Assembly: GCA_002928515.1 (NCBI GenBank)
Contig: PERI01000001.1
Location: 310,001-374,000, forward strand
Origin: Hyphomicrobium sp.
GTDB lineage: Bacteria; Pseudomonadota; Alphaproteobacteria; Rhizobiales; Hyphomicrobiaceae
Length of the DNA stretch: 64,000 nt
Direction: 5' to 3'
The position numbers and the translations under genes were made by a program. Of this stretch, positions 50,984 to 60,192 are shown piece after piece (positions within the stretch are counted from its first letter, which is position 1; every line of letters begins with the position of its first letter). Under the pieces are notes generated by a model. The model saw nothing but the letters and a program-made list of their open reading frames with translations. It was not told where the DNA came from and made no database searches.

Positions 50984-52714
50984 GTGAGCGACTTTATTTT
51001 TAGCACAACGCGACACCCTGAGGGGCAGTTCACGCAGGCGTTGCGATCTATTTATGCATCCGATGCGCCAACGGTCAGCGAATTTCACGGTGCATGGGGC
51101 TCATTAGCGGCTACGCGAAATTTGTATCAAGGCTTGCAAGCGCTCGATACCGAGCGGCACTTGTGCGTGGTCATTGGTGGACCGGTTCTGAAGTTTGCCA
51201 GCAATGGTTTTTTGACCGGCGATGATGACACGGCCGGGACGCGGCTGATCCTCGATAAGTACATCACAGGTGGTTTGCGTTGGGATCAAGATCTCAGCGG
51301 GCCGTTCGCGGTTGTGATCATCGATAAAATCTCGGGTGCGGTGAACGTCGCGACCGACATGATGGGTTTCATTTCGGTCTATCGTGTTGATGGTGCTGAT
51401 GGCGAAATGATCGGGACGCACAGCGATGCGCTGGCCAAAGCGAGCGGCATCGATGTCAAATTCGATCCGATTTCACTCGCCGATTTCGTGCTGGATGGCG
51501 CGGTCACTTTCCCGTTCACGGCCTATGCCGACATGCGCCAGCTTTATCCGGCAACGGTCCATTCCTGGGGCGGTGAGGCGAAAGCGGGGTATCGCGCGCA
51601 GATCTATTGGGAGCCGCGAGAAGGCTTAACTGGCGATACGCTCGATGAGGCGGCAACCAAGCTGCGTTTAGAATTGCAAGAGTACTCCACGCGCGTTACG
51701 GAAAGCATGCAGCGCATTGCCTGCTTTGTATCGGGTGGTGAGGACAGCCGCGCCGTGCTCGGACTGCTACCGCGGCGCTGTAAGCGCGATGCGTTTATTT
51801 TTCTCGATGCCTTCAATCGTGAGGGGCGGATAGCTGCGGCATGCGTGGAAGCATACGCCGCGAACTTCAAACCGTTTATGCGCTCTCCATCTTTCTATCT
51901 GGAACATTTATTTCCAGCGGCGCAATTGATGGGGAGCACATGGGAAGCGCGTCACGCCCACACATTCGAATTTCACAACACGGCACAATTAACGGAGTAT
52001 CCGGCGGTCTTTGGTGGGTATCTGTCGGACAGTTTTCTCAAAGGTCACCATATTAAGAAATTCAAATTGGGACCGTTCCTGCCGCAGATTGCACGTCCGC
52101 GCCTAGCGCCAACTAAGGTGCATGAACGGAGCTATTTTGCCGACGATGTCGTGCGCGAGGTCGCAGCACGGCGTCAGACGCATTTCGATCACTTGAAACA
52201 GTTGCGACCGAAATCGGCTGCCGAATGGTTCACGCTATGGCCGACGTCGATGCGCTTAACGATGGCAAGTTTTCAATCGAGCCGACGTTTATTTCGCACC
52301 TACGAGCCGTTTATGGCAGCGGGCGTTGTCAAAATCGCAGCGTCGAGTCCGGTGTCATGGAAGCTTAATCGGCGACTGTTTCATCGCGCGGTCCAACCTT
52401 TGTTAGAGCCGGTCAAGTTGTTACCGCATTCGGACGGGCGCATGCCTTACTACCCTTGGTACAATGTGCTTGCGCATGGTGGCGGGTGGCTGCGTCGAAA
52501 AATCGAACTTCGCAATGCGCGCGACGATCAGGGCGCGTGGACGACTCTCGGCACCATGCGCCAGTCGGACATCTGGCCCGATATGCTCAAAAGCTTGGAG
52601 CAGGATTTGACGCAATCGCGACGTATTTTAGGTGTCGAGATCGGTGAGGCTGCATTGCGTTGGCCGATGAAATATCAATTGCGCCTGATGCAAATTCTTC
52701 GCCTGCATGCATGA
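50984..52714 (+). CDS. Asparagine-synthase-like protein lacking the Cys2 glutaminase nucleophile
   Basis: A 576-residue protein. Residues about 1-210 resemble the class II glutamine amidotransferase domain ([17 protein letters not shown], then [12 protein letters not shown]), but the chain begins MSDF, so the usual Cys2 is absent. Residues about 225-480 form the synthetase domain with the PP-loop [23 protein letters not shown] at 250-255, a variant of SGGxDS. It may amidate or cyclise an unknown substrate with ammonia or an amine. The start is GTG. It lies between the two mutase genes on the opposite strand, followed by DUF817. Confidence 0.8.
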   Translation: MSDFIFSTTRHPEGQFTQALRSIYASDAPTVSEFHGAWGSLAATRNLYQGLQALDTERHLCVVIGGPVLKFASNGFLTGDDDTAGTRLILDKYITGGLRWDQDLSGPFAVVIIDKISGAVNVATDMMGFISVYRVDGADGEMIGTHSDALAKASGIDVKFDPISLADFVLDGAVTFPFTAYADMRQLYPATVHSWGGEAKAGYRAQIYWEPREGLTGDTLDEAATKLRLELQEYSTRVTESMQRIACFVSGGEDSRAVLGLLPRRCKRDAFIFLDAFNREGRIAAACVEAYAANFKPFMRSPSFYLEHLFPAAQLMGSTWEARHAHTFEFHNTAQLTEYPAVFGGYLSDSFLKGHHIKKFKLGPFLPQIARPRLAPTKVHERSYFADDVVREVAARRQTHFDHLKQLRPKSAAEWFTLWPTSMRLTMASFQSSRRLFRTYEPFMAAGVVKIAASSPVSWKLNRRLFHRAVQPLLEPVKLLPHSDGRMPYYPWYNVLAHGGGWLRRKIELRNARDDQGAWTTLGTMRQSDIWPDMLKSLEQDLTQSRRILGVEIGEAALRWPMKYQLRLMQILRLHA

Positions 52715-52812
52715 CGGGTGGGCGGCGATGCGTTTTTTCTCGGGGATGCGCGTACATCTGAATGCCTGAAAGGCTTTAAGTCGCGATGCAGAAGCGTACT
52801 GGGGGCGAGCCT

Positions 52813-53745
52813 ATGAGCGCTGCGCGATTGTGGGTACCTTTGGCGCGGTTTATTGCCCGCGAGCAGGCACTCGGTGAATGGGCAGAGGCGCAAGGAACGT
52901 TTACTCACTTTGCCTATGAGTTTTTGCGCTTCGGCGTGAAGCAGGCGTGGGCGTGTTTGTTTGGCGCTCTGATGCTAGCTCTGCTCATCGGGACGTATCT
53001 ATTTTATCCGCAAAATGCATGGCTTGCGCGGTACGATTTTCTGGTGATCGCGGCGGTTGGCATTCAGCTTGCGATGCTTGCATTCAAGCTGGAAACGCTT
53101 GAGGAAGCCAAAGTTATCTTGGTGTTCCATGTCGTCGGAACGATGATGGAAATCTTCAAAACCGCGATGGGGTCGTGGATTTATCCGGAAGCGAGTGTCT
53201 TACGGATTGCGGGTGTGCCGCTGTTCACCGGTTTTATGTATGCGGCAGTCGGCTCGTATATCGCTCGGTGCTGGCGGCTGTTCGACTTTCAGTTCACACG
53301 TCATCCGCCATTGTGGGCGATCTCGCTGCTGGCCGTTGCAATCTACATCAATTTTTTCACGCACCATTATACTTGGGATGTGCGGCCTATTTTGTTTTTG
53401 GCGGCGGCCGTCTTGTTCGGGCCATGCATGATCTACTTCAAAGTGTGGAAGGTGCATCGTCGTATGCCGCTGCTGCTCGGGCTCGTTCTTGTTGCGATGT
53501 TTATCTGGTTTGCAGAAAACATCGGTACGTTCACAGCTGCGTGGGCCTACCCCAATCAAAAACACGGATGGCAAATGGTAAGCATCGCCAAGCTCGGGTC
53601 TTGGTTTTTACTGATGATCATCTCGTATGTGTTGGTGGCGTGGATCAATGGGGTTCAGAGATTGCACATGGCATCGACTAATATTTTGCGAGAAGAAAAG
53701 TCGCTACCCTCGACCACTGAGACGAGCAAACTACACCTCGGCTAG
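52813..53745 (+). CDS. DUF817 family integral membrane protein
   Basis: A 310-residue protein with about eight membrane helices. Seen: an N-terminal cytoplasmic stretch (FIAREQALGEWAEAQGTFTH), KLETLEEAKVILVFHVVGTM, FKTAMGSWIYPEASVLRIAG, PLFTGFMYAAVGSYIARCWR, FFTHHYTWDVRPIL, and FAENIGTFTAAWAYPNQKHG, which I recognise as the DUF817 pattern. Function unknown. ATG 52813 follows GGGGGCGAGCCT; ATG 52786 is an alternative. It starts about 100 nt after the asparagine-synthase-like gene, possibly the same transcript. Confidence 0.85.
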   Translation: MSAARLWVPLARFIAREQALGEWAEAQGTFTHFAYEFLRFGVKQAWACLFGALMLALLIGTYLFYPQNAWLARYDFLVIAAVGIQLAMLAFKLETLEEAKVILVFHVVGTMMEIFKTAMGSWIYPEASVLRIAGVPLFTGFMYAAVGSYIARCWRLFDFQFTRHPPLWAISLLAVAIYINFFTHHYTWDVRPILFLAAAVLFGPCMIYFKVWKVHRRMPLLLGLVLVAMFIWFAENIGTFTAAWAYPNQKHGWQMVSIAKLGSWFLLMIISYVLVAWINGVQRLHMASTNILREEKSLPSTTETSKLHLG

Positions 53746-53778
53746 AAAAAATGGCTGGCGTCCTGAGGGGTGCCAGCC
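53743..53778 (-). terminator. Rho-independent terminator, minus strand
   Basis: On the minus strand GGCTGGC-ACCCCTCAGGAC-GCCAGCC is followed by ATTTTTTCT. It lies 49 nt past the stop of the small membrane protein at 53827-54030 and would end the mutA-orf149-orf67 transcript. It overlaps the DUF817 stop region. Confidence 0.8.
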
Positions 53779-53826
53779 AAGTTACGGGGGGAGAGCGTGG
53801 GGAGGAAAGTGACGAGTTCGAGAAAG

Positions 53827-54030
53827 TCAGTCCTTCGCTGAGCCTGCCAGAAGCGTCAGCACGGCGAGAATGGGCAAAGACACGATCAGCCCCGCCGAGA
53901 CGGCTGCGTATTCGTGACCGCCTTCGGTTAAGGGCGACAACAGCATCTGAGCTTCGGGAAGTGTAGCAACGACGACGGTTGTCACCGTTGTCAGGGCCGC
54001 TAAGGCTGAACCTATGATTGTGGCGGACAT
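53827..54030 (-). CDS. Small membrane protein (67 residues), unknown function
   Basis: Two hydrophobic segments: residues about 1-23 (MSATIIGSALAALTTVTTVV) and about 43-62 (AAVSAGLIVSLPILAVLTLL), joined by PEAQMLLSPLTEGGHEY. The ATG at 54030 is favoured because AGGAG lies 9 nt before it; an ATG at 54039 is too close to that site. No family recognised. Same strand as mutA and the 149-residue membrane gene. Confidence 0.6.
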   Translation of the reverse strand: MSATIIGSALAALTTVTTVVVATLPEAQMLLSPLTEGGHEYAAVSAGLIVSLPILAVLTLLAGSAKD

Positions 54031-54197
54031 GGGCGTCATCTCCTGTTTCGATGCGTTGGGACCGGGTTGATTGGTCTGTCGCGTTGAGACGGAGAATGGT
54101 TCAAACGCCTACCCGGCGCTGTTCCGATTGGGACACCGCCGGAGGGCAGCCGACTTGGAAAATCAATTCGGGAAGATCGTCAGTGACTATGAGGCGA

Positions 54198-54647
54198 TTA
54201 CACGTCTGGGCCGCCTTTGAGGCCGCGGGCCACGAGCATGCCGGATAGGCAGCCAATGAGTGCGGCGAGAGCCGTGATGACTGCAGCACCTGCAGGCACT
54301 GCGAAAACGTCGGTTGCGATGCTCGCAATCCAAGTGACGGCGGGCTGCACGGCGATAGCGGCGAGGATCGTGCCGAACACTGCATAGACGAATGTCCAGC
54401 CAACACGCTTCACACCGAGTATCGCCACGACAAGGCCGATGATGCCAAAGACGACAAGGCCGGCGAGCGCGCCCACAAGCAGGCCGAATGGTACTGCAGA
54501 GACGAGACGTTGCATGAGAGCTGCGCTATCGCCATCGGTGAATATTCCAGAGGCATAGGCGGCGAACATGGCACTGACCAGGGCCGTCGTCAGCGCGGTC
54601 ATTTTGGCACCGATCATGGCGGCGCGTTGAGCATGGGCAACGATCAT
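54198..54647 (-). CDS. Predicted membrane protein (149 residues), unknown function
   Basis: Four hydrophobic segments: about residues 12-34, 50-78 (VPFGLLVGALAGLVVFGIIG), 82-105 and 118-142 (VPAGAAVITALAALIGCLSG). It begins 16 nt after the mutA stop on the same strand, so it is probably cotranscribed with mutA. No family recognised. A link to B12 or propionyl metabolism is not supported by its sequence. Confidence 0.65.
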   Translation of the reverse strand: MIVAHAQRAAMIGAKMTALTTALVSAMFAAYASGIFTDGDSAALMQRLVSAVPFGLLVGALAGLVVFGIIGLVVAILGVKRVGWTFVYAVFGTILAAIAVQPAVTWIASIATDVFAVPAGAAVITALAALIGCLSGMLVARGLKGGPDV

Positions 54648-54663
54648 GGGGGCCTCGTTCGCT

Positions 54664-56574
54664 CTATCGCTGTCCAGGCGTTAGCTTGCTTTGCAAATCG
54701 GTCAGTGTGGCGATGGCATCGGCACCTGCGATCAAAAACTGATCGACGCCAGCAGATTTGAGCGCTTGCTCTTTATCGCCTGGGCGGCCTGCCATGAGTA
54801 CAAGCTCAGCGCCCGCCTCTTTCAACGCCTTTGCGGTCTCTTCTGCATGGAGCGCGTTGACAGCATCGGACGAGCAGATGCAGGCGGCTGTCGCGCCGGA
54901 CGCTTTGAAAGCATTGGTTGCGTCGTCGGCAGATGCGTAGCCGTCACTGATGAGCGTGGCGATGCCGCCAGCGGCGAGATAGTTCTTCACCCATGTCGTG
55001 CGGACGTTGTGTTCAGCGATTTCGCCAAGGCTGGCGAGGAATACGGTGAAGCCGCCTGCGGCGTCGGCCGCATCGCGGAGATTTTCAAAATCTTCGCCAA
55101 GGCGTTTTTGTTGCAGCGGGGTAACTTCAAGCCAGGGCGATGATGATTGTGCTTCCGATGGCAGTGGTAACGGCCACGGTTCGGTTTTGACGCCGTCATC
55201 GCCCAGGATAGGGAATGCTGAAACGCCGGTAATTTCCTGTCGCGATGTGGCAATCGCTTTGGCGCGCGCTTGAGCCGTTTTCGCGATCATCTCTTGCGCA
55301 TAGCCGGTGGTCAGCGCCACGAGTATGCCGCCGCGCGCCTCAATGTCCTGGAATATGTCCCAGGCTTTTTTGGCAAGGTCGTCGGTGAGTTGTTCGACGT
55401 ACCAAGAGCCACCGGCAGGATCCGTGACACGTCCAAGGTTGCTTTCTTCCTGGCAGACAATCTGGATGTTACGAGCGACGCGGCGAGCAAAGGCGTCTGT
55501 TTTTCCGAGCGCGAACGTGAATGGCAAAACGACGATAGAGTCGGCGCCGCCGAGAGCCGCACCGGTGCAGGCGATCGTGGTGCGTAGGATATTAGTCCAC
55601 GGATCGCGTTTGGCCATCATGCGATAGGAGGTCGGCGTCGAGAATTGCACGTTAGATGCAGCGTCACCGGCACCGCAGGCATCTGCGATGCGCCAGACGA
55701 GGCGACGCGCAGCGCGCAATTTTGCGATGGTGGCAAACTCATCGGCGTCGGCGGCTAACGCCACGCTGATTTTTGCCAATGCATCTTTCGGCGCGATGCC
55801 ACCGCGTTCGGCGGCACGCAAATAGGCAACGAACGTTGCCAGCATGATCGCCAATTCTTGCGCTTCGCTGGCGCCTGCATTGTGATAGGCGACGCCTTCG
55901 GCGGTCATGGCTGTGACATTCGGCCAATCTTGCGCGAGCTTCATGAGAGCGACGGCTTGTGCAAGCGGTGTGTCGATGTGGTCTTGAAGCTTGCCTGTAA
56001 CGGCGAGTCCGCTGAACGGATCGGCACCAAAGCTTGCTTTGCGATCGCGTCCTGCGATGCCGCGCTGATCCCAGATGGCGATAAGCGCGCGGGCGGCGTC
56101 GTAGAATTTGTCGTCGGCTACAAAGGCTACGGGGCAAACGTCGAGCATGACGCCGTTAAGGGCTGCCGCGATGGCGTCTTGCGTGGCTGGCAGAGCAGTC
56201 GGGCCGATATGCAAGGCGATCGACGTGACGCCGCCATCAAGGTCGTCGAGGATAGCGACATTGGCGGCTGCTGGGTCGGTTTCACTATGAAACGTGCGGA
56301 TGTCCCAGCCTAGTCCGTCGCGTACGGCTTGTGTGCCCCGGGTAAAGGGAGCAGCACCCGGTAGTGCACCCTCAGCGGCCACAAGGGCATCGTTACGCGT
56401 GTATAGCGGTCGGATGGCAATGCCGTCGGCGGTTTTAGTAACGAGGCGCTTATCAAAGTCGGCGCCCTTGAGGGCCTTATCGACCAGTGCGCGCCATTGG
56501 TCGATTTTTGCGGGTGGGAAGCCGCTGGCGAGATCTCTGCTGGTCTGCGTTTCAGCGGATGTCGAAGCGGTCAT
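54664..56574 (-). CDS. mutA: Methylmalonyl-CoA mutase small subunit
   Basis: A 636-residue non-catalytic partner of MutB. Seen: the degenerate TIM barrel with AVRDGLGWDIRTFHSETDPA, AYHNAGASEAQELAIMLATF, RNIQIVCQEESNLGRVTDPA and GGSWYVEQLTDDLAKKAWDI, and a C-terminal cobalamin-domain remnant (TAACICSSDAVNALHAEETA) that lacks DxHxxG, as expected for MutA. Located 3.9 kb upstream of mutB in the direction of transcription, not adjacent as is more usual. Confidence 0.95.
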   Translation of the reverse strand: MTASTSAETQTSRDLASGFPPAKIDQWRALVDKALKGADFDKRLVTKTADGIAIRPLYTRNDALVAAEGALPGAAPFTRGTQAVRDGLGWDIRTFHSETDPAAANVAILDDLDGGVTSIALHIGPTALPATQDAIAAALNGVMLDVCPVAFVADDKFYDAARALIAIWDQRGIAGRDRKASFGADPFSGLAVTGKLQDHIDTPLAQAVALMKLAQDWPNVTAMTAEGVAYHNAGASEAQELAIMLATFVAYLRAAERGGIAPKDALAKISVALAADADEFATIAKLRAARRLVWRIADACGAGDAASNVQFSTPTSYRMMAKRDPWTNILRTTIACTGAALGGADSIVVLPFTFALGKTDAFARRVARNIQIVCQEESNLGRVTDPAGGSWYVEQLTDDLAKKAWDIFQDIEARGGILVALTTGYAQEMIAKTAQARAKAIATSRQEITGVSAFPILGDDGVKTEPWPLPLPSEAQSSSPWLEVTPLQQKRLGEDFENLRDAADAAGGFTVFLASLGEIAEHNVRTTWVKNYLAAGGIATLISDGYASADDATNAFKASGATAACICSSDAVNALHAEETAKALKEAGAELVLMAGRPGDKEQALKSAGVDQFLIAGADAIATLTDLQSKLTPGQR

Positions 56575-56950
56575 GTGGTGATGATCCTCGCAGGCTGGGG
56601 CGCGACCGACTTTTGCCGCGTTTCAAAGCTTTTCGTTGCTTTCTATAGCCTGCGCAAGGCGGCTTTGGAGAGCAATTATGGAATGGGGCAGCGGCCGAAT
56701 TGCCGCGCCATATCCTCGTCATCGCGGAATGCGACAAGTACTTCAAAAATGACTGTGGAAGCGCGCACTCGATTTCGCAAGTCGGCGCTACAACCGGGTT
56801 TGCAAACGGGTGGACCTCATGCCAAGACGGCAACGGTGGTCGAGCGTTCTGAGTCGTCGCCGCGCGCGTGCTAAAGCATTCGTTTTGGTGCGTCGAAACC
56901 AATGATGCGCTGGGTTCGATTGACCCGGCTGCTTGCAATGAGGACGTGTG
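56575..56950. other. 376-nt mutA-DUF853 divergent intergenic region, no gene recognised
   Basis: Promoters for mutA (minus) and the DUF853 gene (plus) should lie here. I see no convincing small gene, palindrome or terminator. Confidence 0.4.
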
Positions 56951-58444
56951 ATGAGCCAGTCGGTGCTGCAGGATGGCAAGATCTTCGTCGGCAAGAGCGG
57001 GAAGCCTGAATATCTCGATCTCAAGCTGGCCAATCGACATGGTCTGATTACTGGAGCGACCGGCACCGGGAAAACGGTGACTCTGCAAGTTCTGGCGGAA
57101 GGCTTTTCGAGCGCTGGCGTGCCGGTGTTTGCCTCCGACATCAAAGGCGACTTGTCCGGCATTGCGGCCATCGGCGAGCCGAAGGATTTTCTCGTCAAGC
57201 GTGCGGGCGAAGTGCAACTGACAGATTATAGTAACCAGGCATACCCTTCGATCTTCTGGGATGTGTTTGGCCAACAAGGTCATCCGATCCGCGCCACCGT
57301 CGCCGATATGGGGCCATTGCTCTTGTCGCGCCTGCTCGAACTCAACGAGGTTCAAGAAGGCGTGCTGAACGTTGCATTCCGAATTGCGTCCGATGAAAAA
57401 ATGCCGCTCGTCGATTTGCAGGATCTACGCGCGTTGATGGTCAATATTTCCGAGCGCGGAAAAACGCTGACGACAAAGTACGGCAACGTGGCTGCGACAT
57501 CGGTGGGTTCCATCCAACGTCGCTTGCTGGTGCTTGAGGAGCAGGGTGCGCAGCATTTCTTTGGCGAACCCGCTCTTGATATTATGGATTTCATACGATT
57601 AGCACCCGATGGTCGCGGCGTTATCAATTTGCTCGCGGCCGATAAATTGATGGAAAAGCCGCGCCTGTACGCGACTTTCCTTTTGTGGACGCTGACTAAG
57701 CTTTGGCAGACGTTGCCTGAAGTCGGCGATCAGCCGAAGCCGAAATTGGTGTTCTTCTTCGATGAAGCGCATTTGCTATTTAATGAAGCGCCAAAGCCTT
57801 TGCTGGAGCGTATCGAACAGATCGCTCGTCTGATCCGCTCGAAGGGCGTTGGCGTGTATTTCATTACGCAGAATCCAACCGACGTGCCGGATTCCGTTTC
57901 AGCTCAGCTTGGTAATCGCGTGCAACATGCGCTGCGTGCATTCACGCCCGCCGAGCAAAGAACAGTCAGGGCTGCGGCCGAAACATTTCGGAAGAATCCT
58001 GATCTCGATACAGAGCGCGTTATTCTGGAACTCAAAGTTGGCGAGGCGCTCGTGTCGATGCTTGAGAACAAAGGCGAGCCTTCGATCGTGCAGCGCACGT
58101 TGATCCGTCCGCCGGAAGGGCGCATTGGTCCTGTTTCTGCAGAGGAGCGTCAGGGCGTCATCGAATACAGCCCATATTTCGGCAAGTATGAAGAGCGGAC
58201 CGATCGCGAAAGCGCGTCTGAAATATTGGACAAGCGCAGTTCTGAGGCCGCGGCTCAGGAAGCAGATGGCGGCGGCATCGGTGGCTGGCTTGGCGGCGTA
58301 TTGGGTGGCGGTAAGGCTGCGGCTGGCGGGCGAAAACGTCAGGGTGTCGGCGATATGATCGGGCGCGAATTGCAGCGCTCGTTGGCGCGCACGGCTGCGA
58401 CAACCATCAAGAACATCATCGTTAAAGGCATTACGCGGCGCTAA
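56951..58444 (+). CDS. DUF853 HerA-like ATPase (YjgR type)
   Basis: A 497-residue P-loop ATPase of the HerA/FtsK superfamily. Seen: Walker A LITGATGTGKTVTLQVLAEG, then ASDIKGDLSGIA, Walker B PKLVFFFDEAHLLFNEAPKP, and the sensor region GVGVYFITQNPTDVPDSVSA. The C-terminal 60 residues are rich in Gly and Ala (GGWLGGVLGGGKAAAGG). Function is unknown; relatives of HerA act in DNA translocation. ATG 56951 is used, with GTG 56948 next to it. Confidence 0.9.
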   Translation: MSQSVLQDGKIFVGKSGKPEYLDLKLANRHGLITGATGTGKTVTLQVLAEGFSSAGVPVFASDIKGDLSGIAAIGEPKDFLVKRAGEVQLTDYSNQAYPSIFWDVFGQQGHPIRATVADMGPLLLSRLLELNEVQEGVLNVAFRIASDEKMPLVDLQDLRALMVNISERGKTLTTKYGNVAATSVGSIQRRLLVLEEQGAQHFFGEPALDIMDFIRLAPDGRGVINLLAADKLMEKPRLYATFLLWTLTKLWQTLPEVGDQPKPKLVFFFDEAHLLFNEAPKPLLERIEQIARLIRSKGVGVYFITQNPTDVPDSVSAQLGNRVQHALRAFTPAEQRTVRAAAETFRKNPDLDTERVILELKVGEALVSMLENKGEPSIVQRTLIRPPEGRIGPVSAEERQGVIEYSPYFGKYEERTDRESASEILDKRSSEAAAQEADGGGIGGWLGGVLGGGKAAAGGRKRQGVGDMIGRELQRSLARTAATTIKNIIVKGITRR

Positions 58445-58471
58445 GCCAAATCGGTCGAGCGTGATCTGCGA

Positions 58472-59839
58472 CTAGTTCGTCGACGCGACCGGTTGCCAAG
58501 AGCTTGACGGTGCCGCTTGTAGTTCATTCAAGGGCACTGGACCGGGTGCCTTTGCGGGTGATGGCTTTGACGTTGTAACTTTGGGTGTCGGTTTGGATGC
58601 TCGCGTTACCGGCTTTGTCGGTGGTAGCTCACCCGGAGGAAGTTTCATCCAAACGCCTGCTTGGCCCGAGGCAATGCCTTCTGCGTAAAGCGCCTTCTGA
58701 TATTTCGGATCGTAAATCTGCTGCGTCGTTTGCGTGAACGAGGCTGGAACGGCCATCAAATTGAAATCGGCATTGGCGTCTTTAGCCATGCGATAAATGC
58801 GATACAACTCAGTCCAATTCTGACTTTTGATGAGCGTTGAAATGGCGCGGGCGGCTATCGTGAGGGTTGTGGCTTTCACGACTTCTTGTTCCGGGGTCAC
58901 TTTGCCGTTCTTGACGATGTAAAGACGGCGAATGGGTGGTTGCGGATAGAGAACGTCGAACGACTTGAATGGTGCATTCACCGGCAATACGAACAATTCG
59001 CGCGTCGTGCCGCCATCGACGTGGAGTTCTTCATAGACTTTTCCGTTGGCTTCGACACGGATGTTGACCGGTGGAAATGCGCCTGGAATGGCCGCAGACG
59101 CCATAATGACTTTGCGGAACAGATCGAGCGCTTCGTCCGATCCTTGGCGGGCGATTTCTCCCATGTTCCAAACGACGGGGCGCTGGGCATCGAGGTTGGT
59201 CGTCAACACCATGAGAATGCGGCCGCGCATGTATTCGGTTGCAATGGCTTGCAGCATGTCGCGGTCGATGTATTCCGCGATCAATTTGGCGAGTGGCGTG
59301 GTGTCGGTTAGGGCGGGGCCGCCGAATAAGCCTGGCAAGATCGATGCTGTGACAACTTCTGAGGCTTTGTATTCGGTCCAGATGCGTCGCAATTTCTCGT
59401 CTTGGCTTGGGCCGAGATACGCGAACGGTGCGATGATGGCTCCGGCGCTGACGCCAGTGACGATTTCGAATTCCGGACGGTCGCCGCGCGCGCTCCATCC
59501 TGCCAACATGCCGGCTCCGAATGCGCCATCTGCGCCGCCGCCCGATAGTGCGAGCGTTTCGACGATGGGTCTTCCACCGCCGCGTTGCGCGTTTTTGGCA
59601 ATCGGTGGAAGGCTCGGCGTGCGACGGCGAATTTCAGCCACAGGATCGGCTGGGACTTCATCGCCCCAAAAGCGCACGCCAGGTAAGTTCTTGACGTTGG
59701 CGTTTTCAGCAAGCGTGGCATCGGCGATGCCGTTACGTTCCAGCGTTGCAGCGCATGCTCCAAGCCCAGTTGCAAGCGCGCCTGCAATAACCAGACGCTG
59801 CACCACATTCGCACCCGAATTTTGCTTCGGCTTACGCAT
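58472..59839 (-). CDS. Patatin-like phospholipase, predicted lipoprotein
   Basis: A 455-residue protein. Seen: a lipoprotein-type signal ending LGAC near residue 28, the oxyanion-hole motif LALSGGGADGAFGAGMLAGW, the catalytic Ser in IVTGVSAGAIIAPFA (GxSxG), and the catalytic Asp in LHVDGGTTRELF. The C-terminal 60 residues are Pro/Thr/Lys-rich and low in complexity. Predicted to hydrolyse acyl esters of phospholipids at an envelope membrane. Substrate unknown. Confidence 0.88.
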   Translation of the reverse strand: MRKPKQNSGANVVQRLVIAGALATGLGACAATLERNGIADATLAENANVKNLPGVRFWGDEVPADPVAEIRRRTPSLPPIAKNAQRGGGRPIVETLALSGGGADGAFGAGMLAGWSARGDRPEFEIVTGVSAGAIIAPFAYLGPSQDEKLRRIWTEYKASEVVTASILPGLFGGPALTDTTPLAKLIAEYIDRDMLQAIATEYMRGRILMVLTTNLDAQRPVVWNMGEIARQGSDEALDLFRKVIMASAAIPGAFPPVNIRVEANGKVYEELHVDGGTTRELFVLPVNAPFKSFDVLYPQPPIRRLYIVKNGKVTPEQEVVKATTLTIAARAISTLIKSQNWTELYRIYRMAKDANADFNLMAVPASFTQTTQQIYDPKYQKALYAEGIASGQAGVWMKLPPGELPPTKPVTRASKPTPKVTTSKPSPAKAPGPVPLNELQAAPSSSWQPVASTN

Positions 59840-60192
59840 GACGATTTTCTATGAACCCCAGCCGACTTCGGACGTACCCGCTTCAGAAACCTGAATTAGC
59901 CACTCCGTCAATTCCAGAAATACTAGCAGAATGGCCGCAACAGGGCAGCACATTATAGCAACAAGCCTAGCCCTGATGCGCAGCGTTTCGCTACTTAAGA
60001 TGGCATATGTGTAGTCGGTTTCGGTTAATTCGCTATGACGTCGCCGATCTATAGCCCCTATTTCATCGGTGGAAATGACATCGGGGCGCCATCAGGATGA
60101 AATGATTACCATCCTAACATGGGCGCCCCGAAATTGATCGATCGAGACGAGACAGGGTTGATGCGTGCAGCAAAAAGCCTGCTGCTGTGCGG
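59840..60192. other. 353-nt gap between patatin and sodB genes
   Basis: No gene recognised. It should contain the patatin promoter and the 3' region of sodB, and holds the nested inverted repeat at 60082-60130. Confidence 0.45.
60082..60130 (-). other. Nested inverted repeat downstream of sodB
   Basis: CGGGGCGCC pairs perfectly with GGCGCCCCG, and inside it AGGATG pairs with CATCCT, leaving a small loop. No T-run follows on either strand. It may be an mRNA-stabilising 3' structure for sodB or an operator for the patatin gene. Confidence 0.5.

Noticed and set aside
50984-53745. Lasso-peptide cluster
   Set aside because: Only a cyclase-like gene is present. There is no transglutaminase-like leader peptidase, no leader-binding protein and no convincing precursor.
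56552-57355. 267-codon minus-strand frame over the mutA-DUF853 gap
   Set aside because: It overlaps the conserved Walker A region of the DUF853 ATPase and the mutA start, with no recognisable domain.
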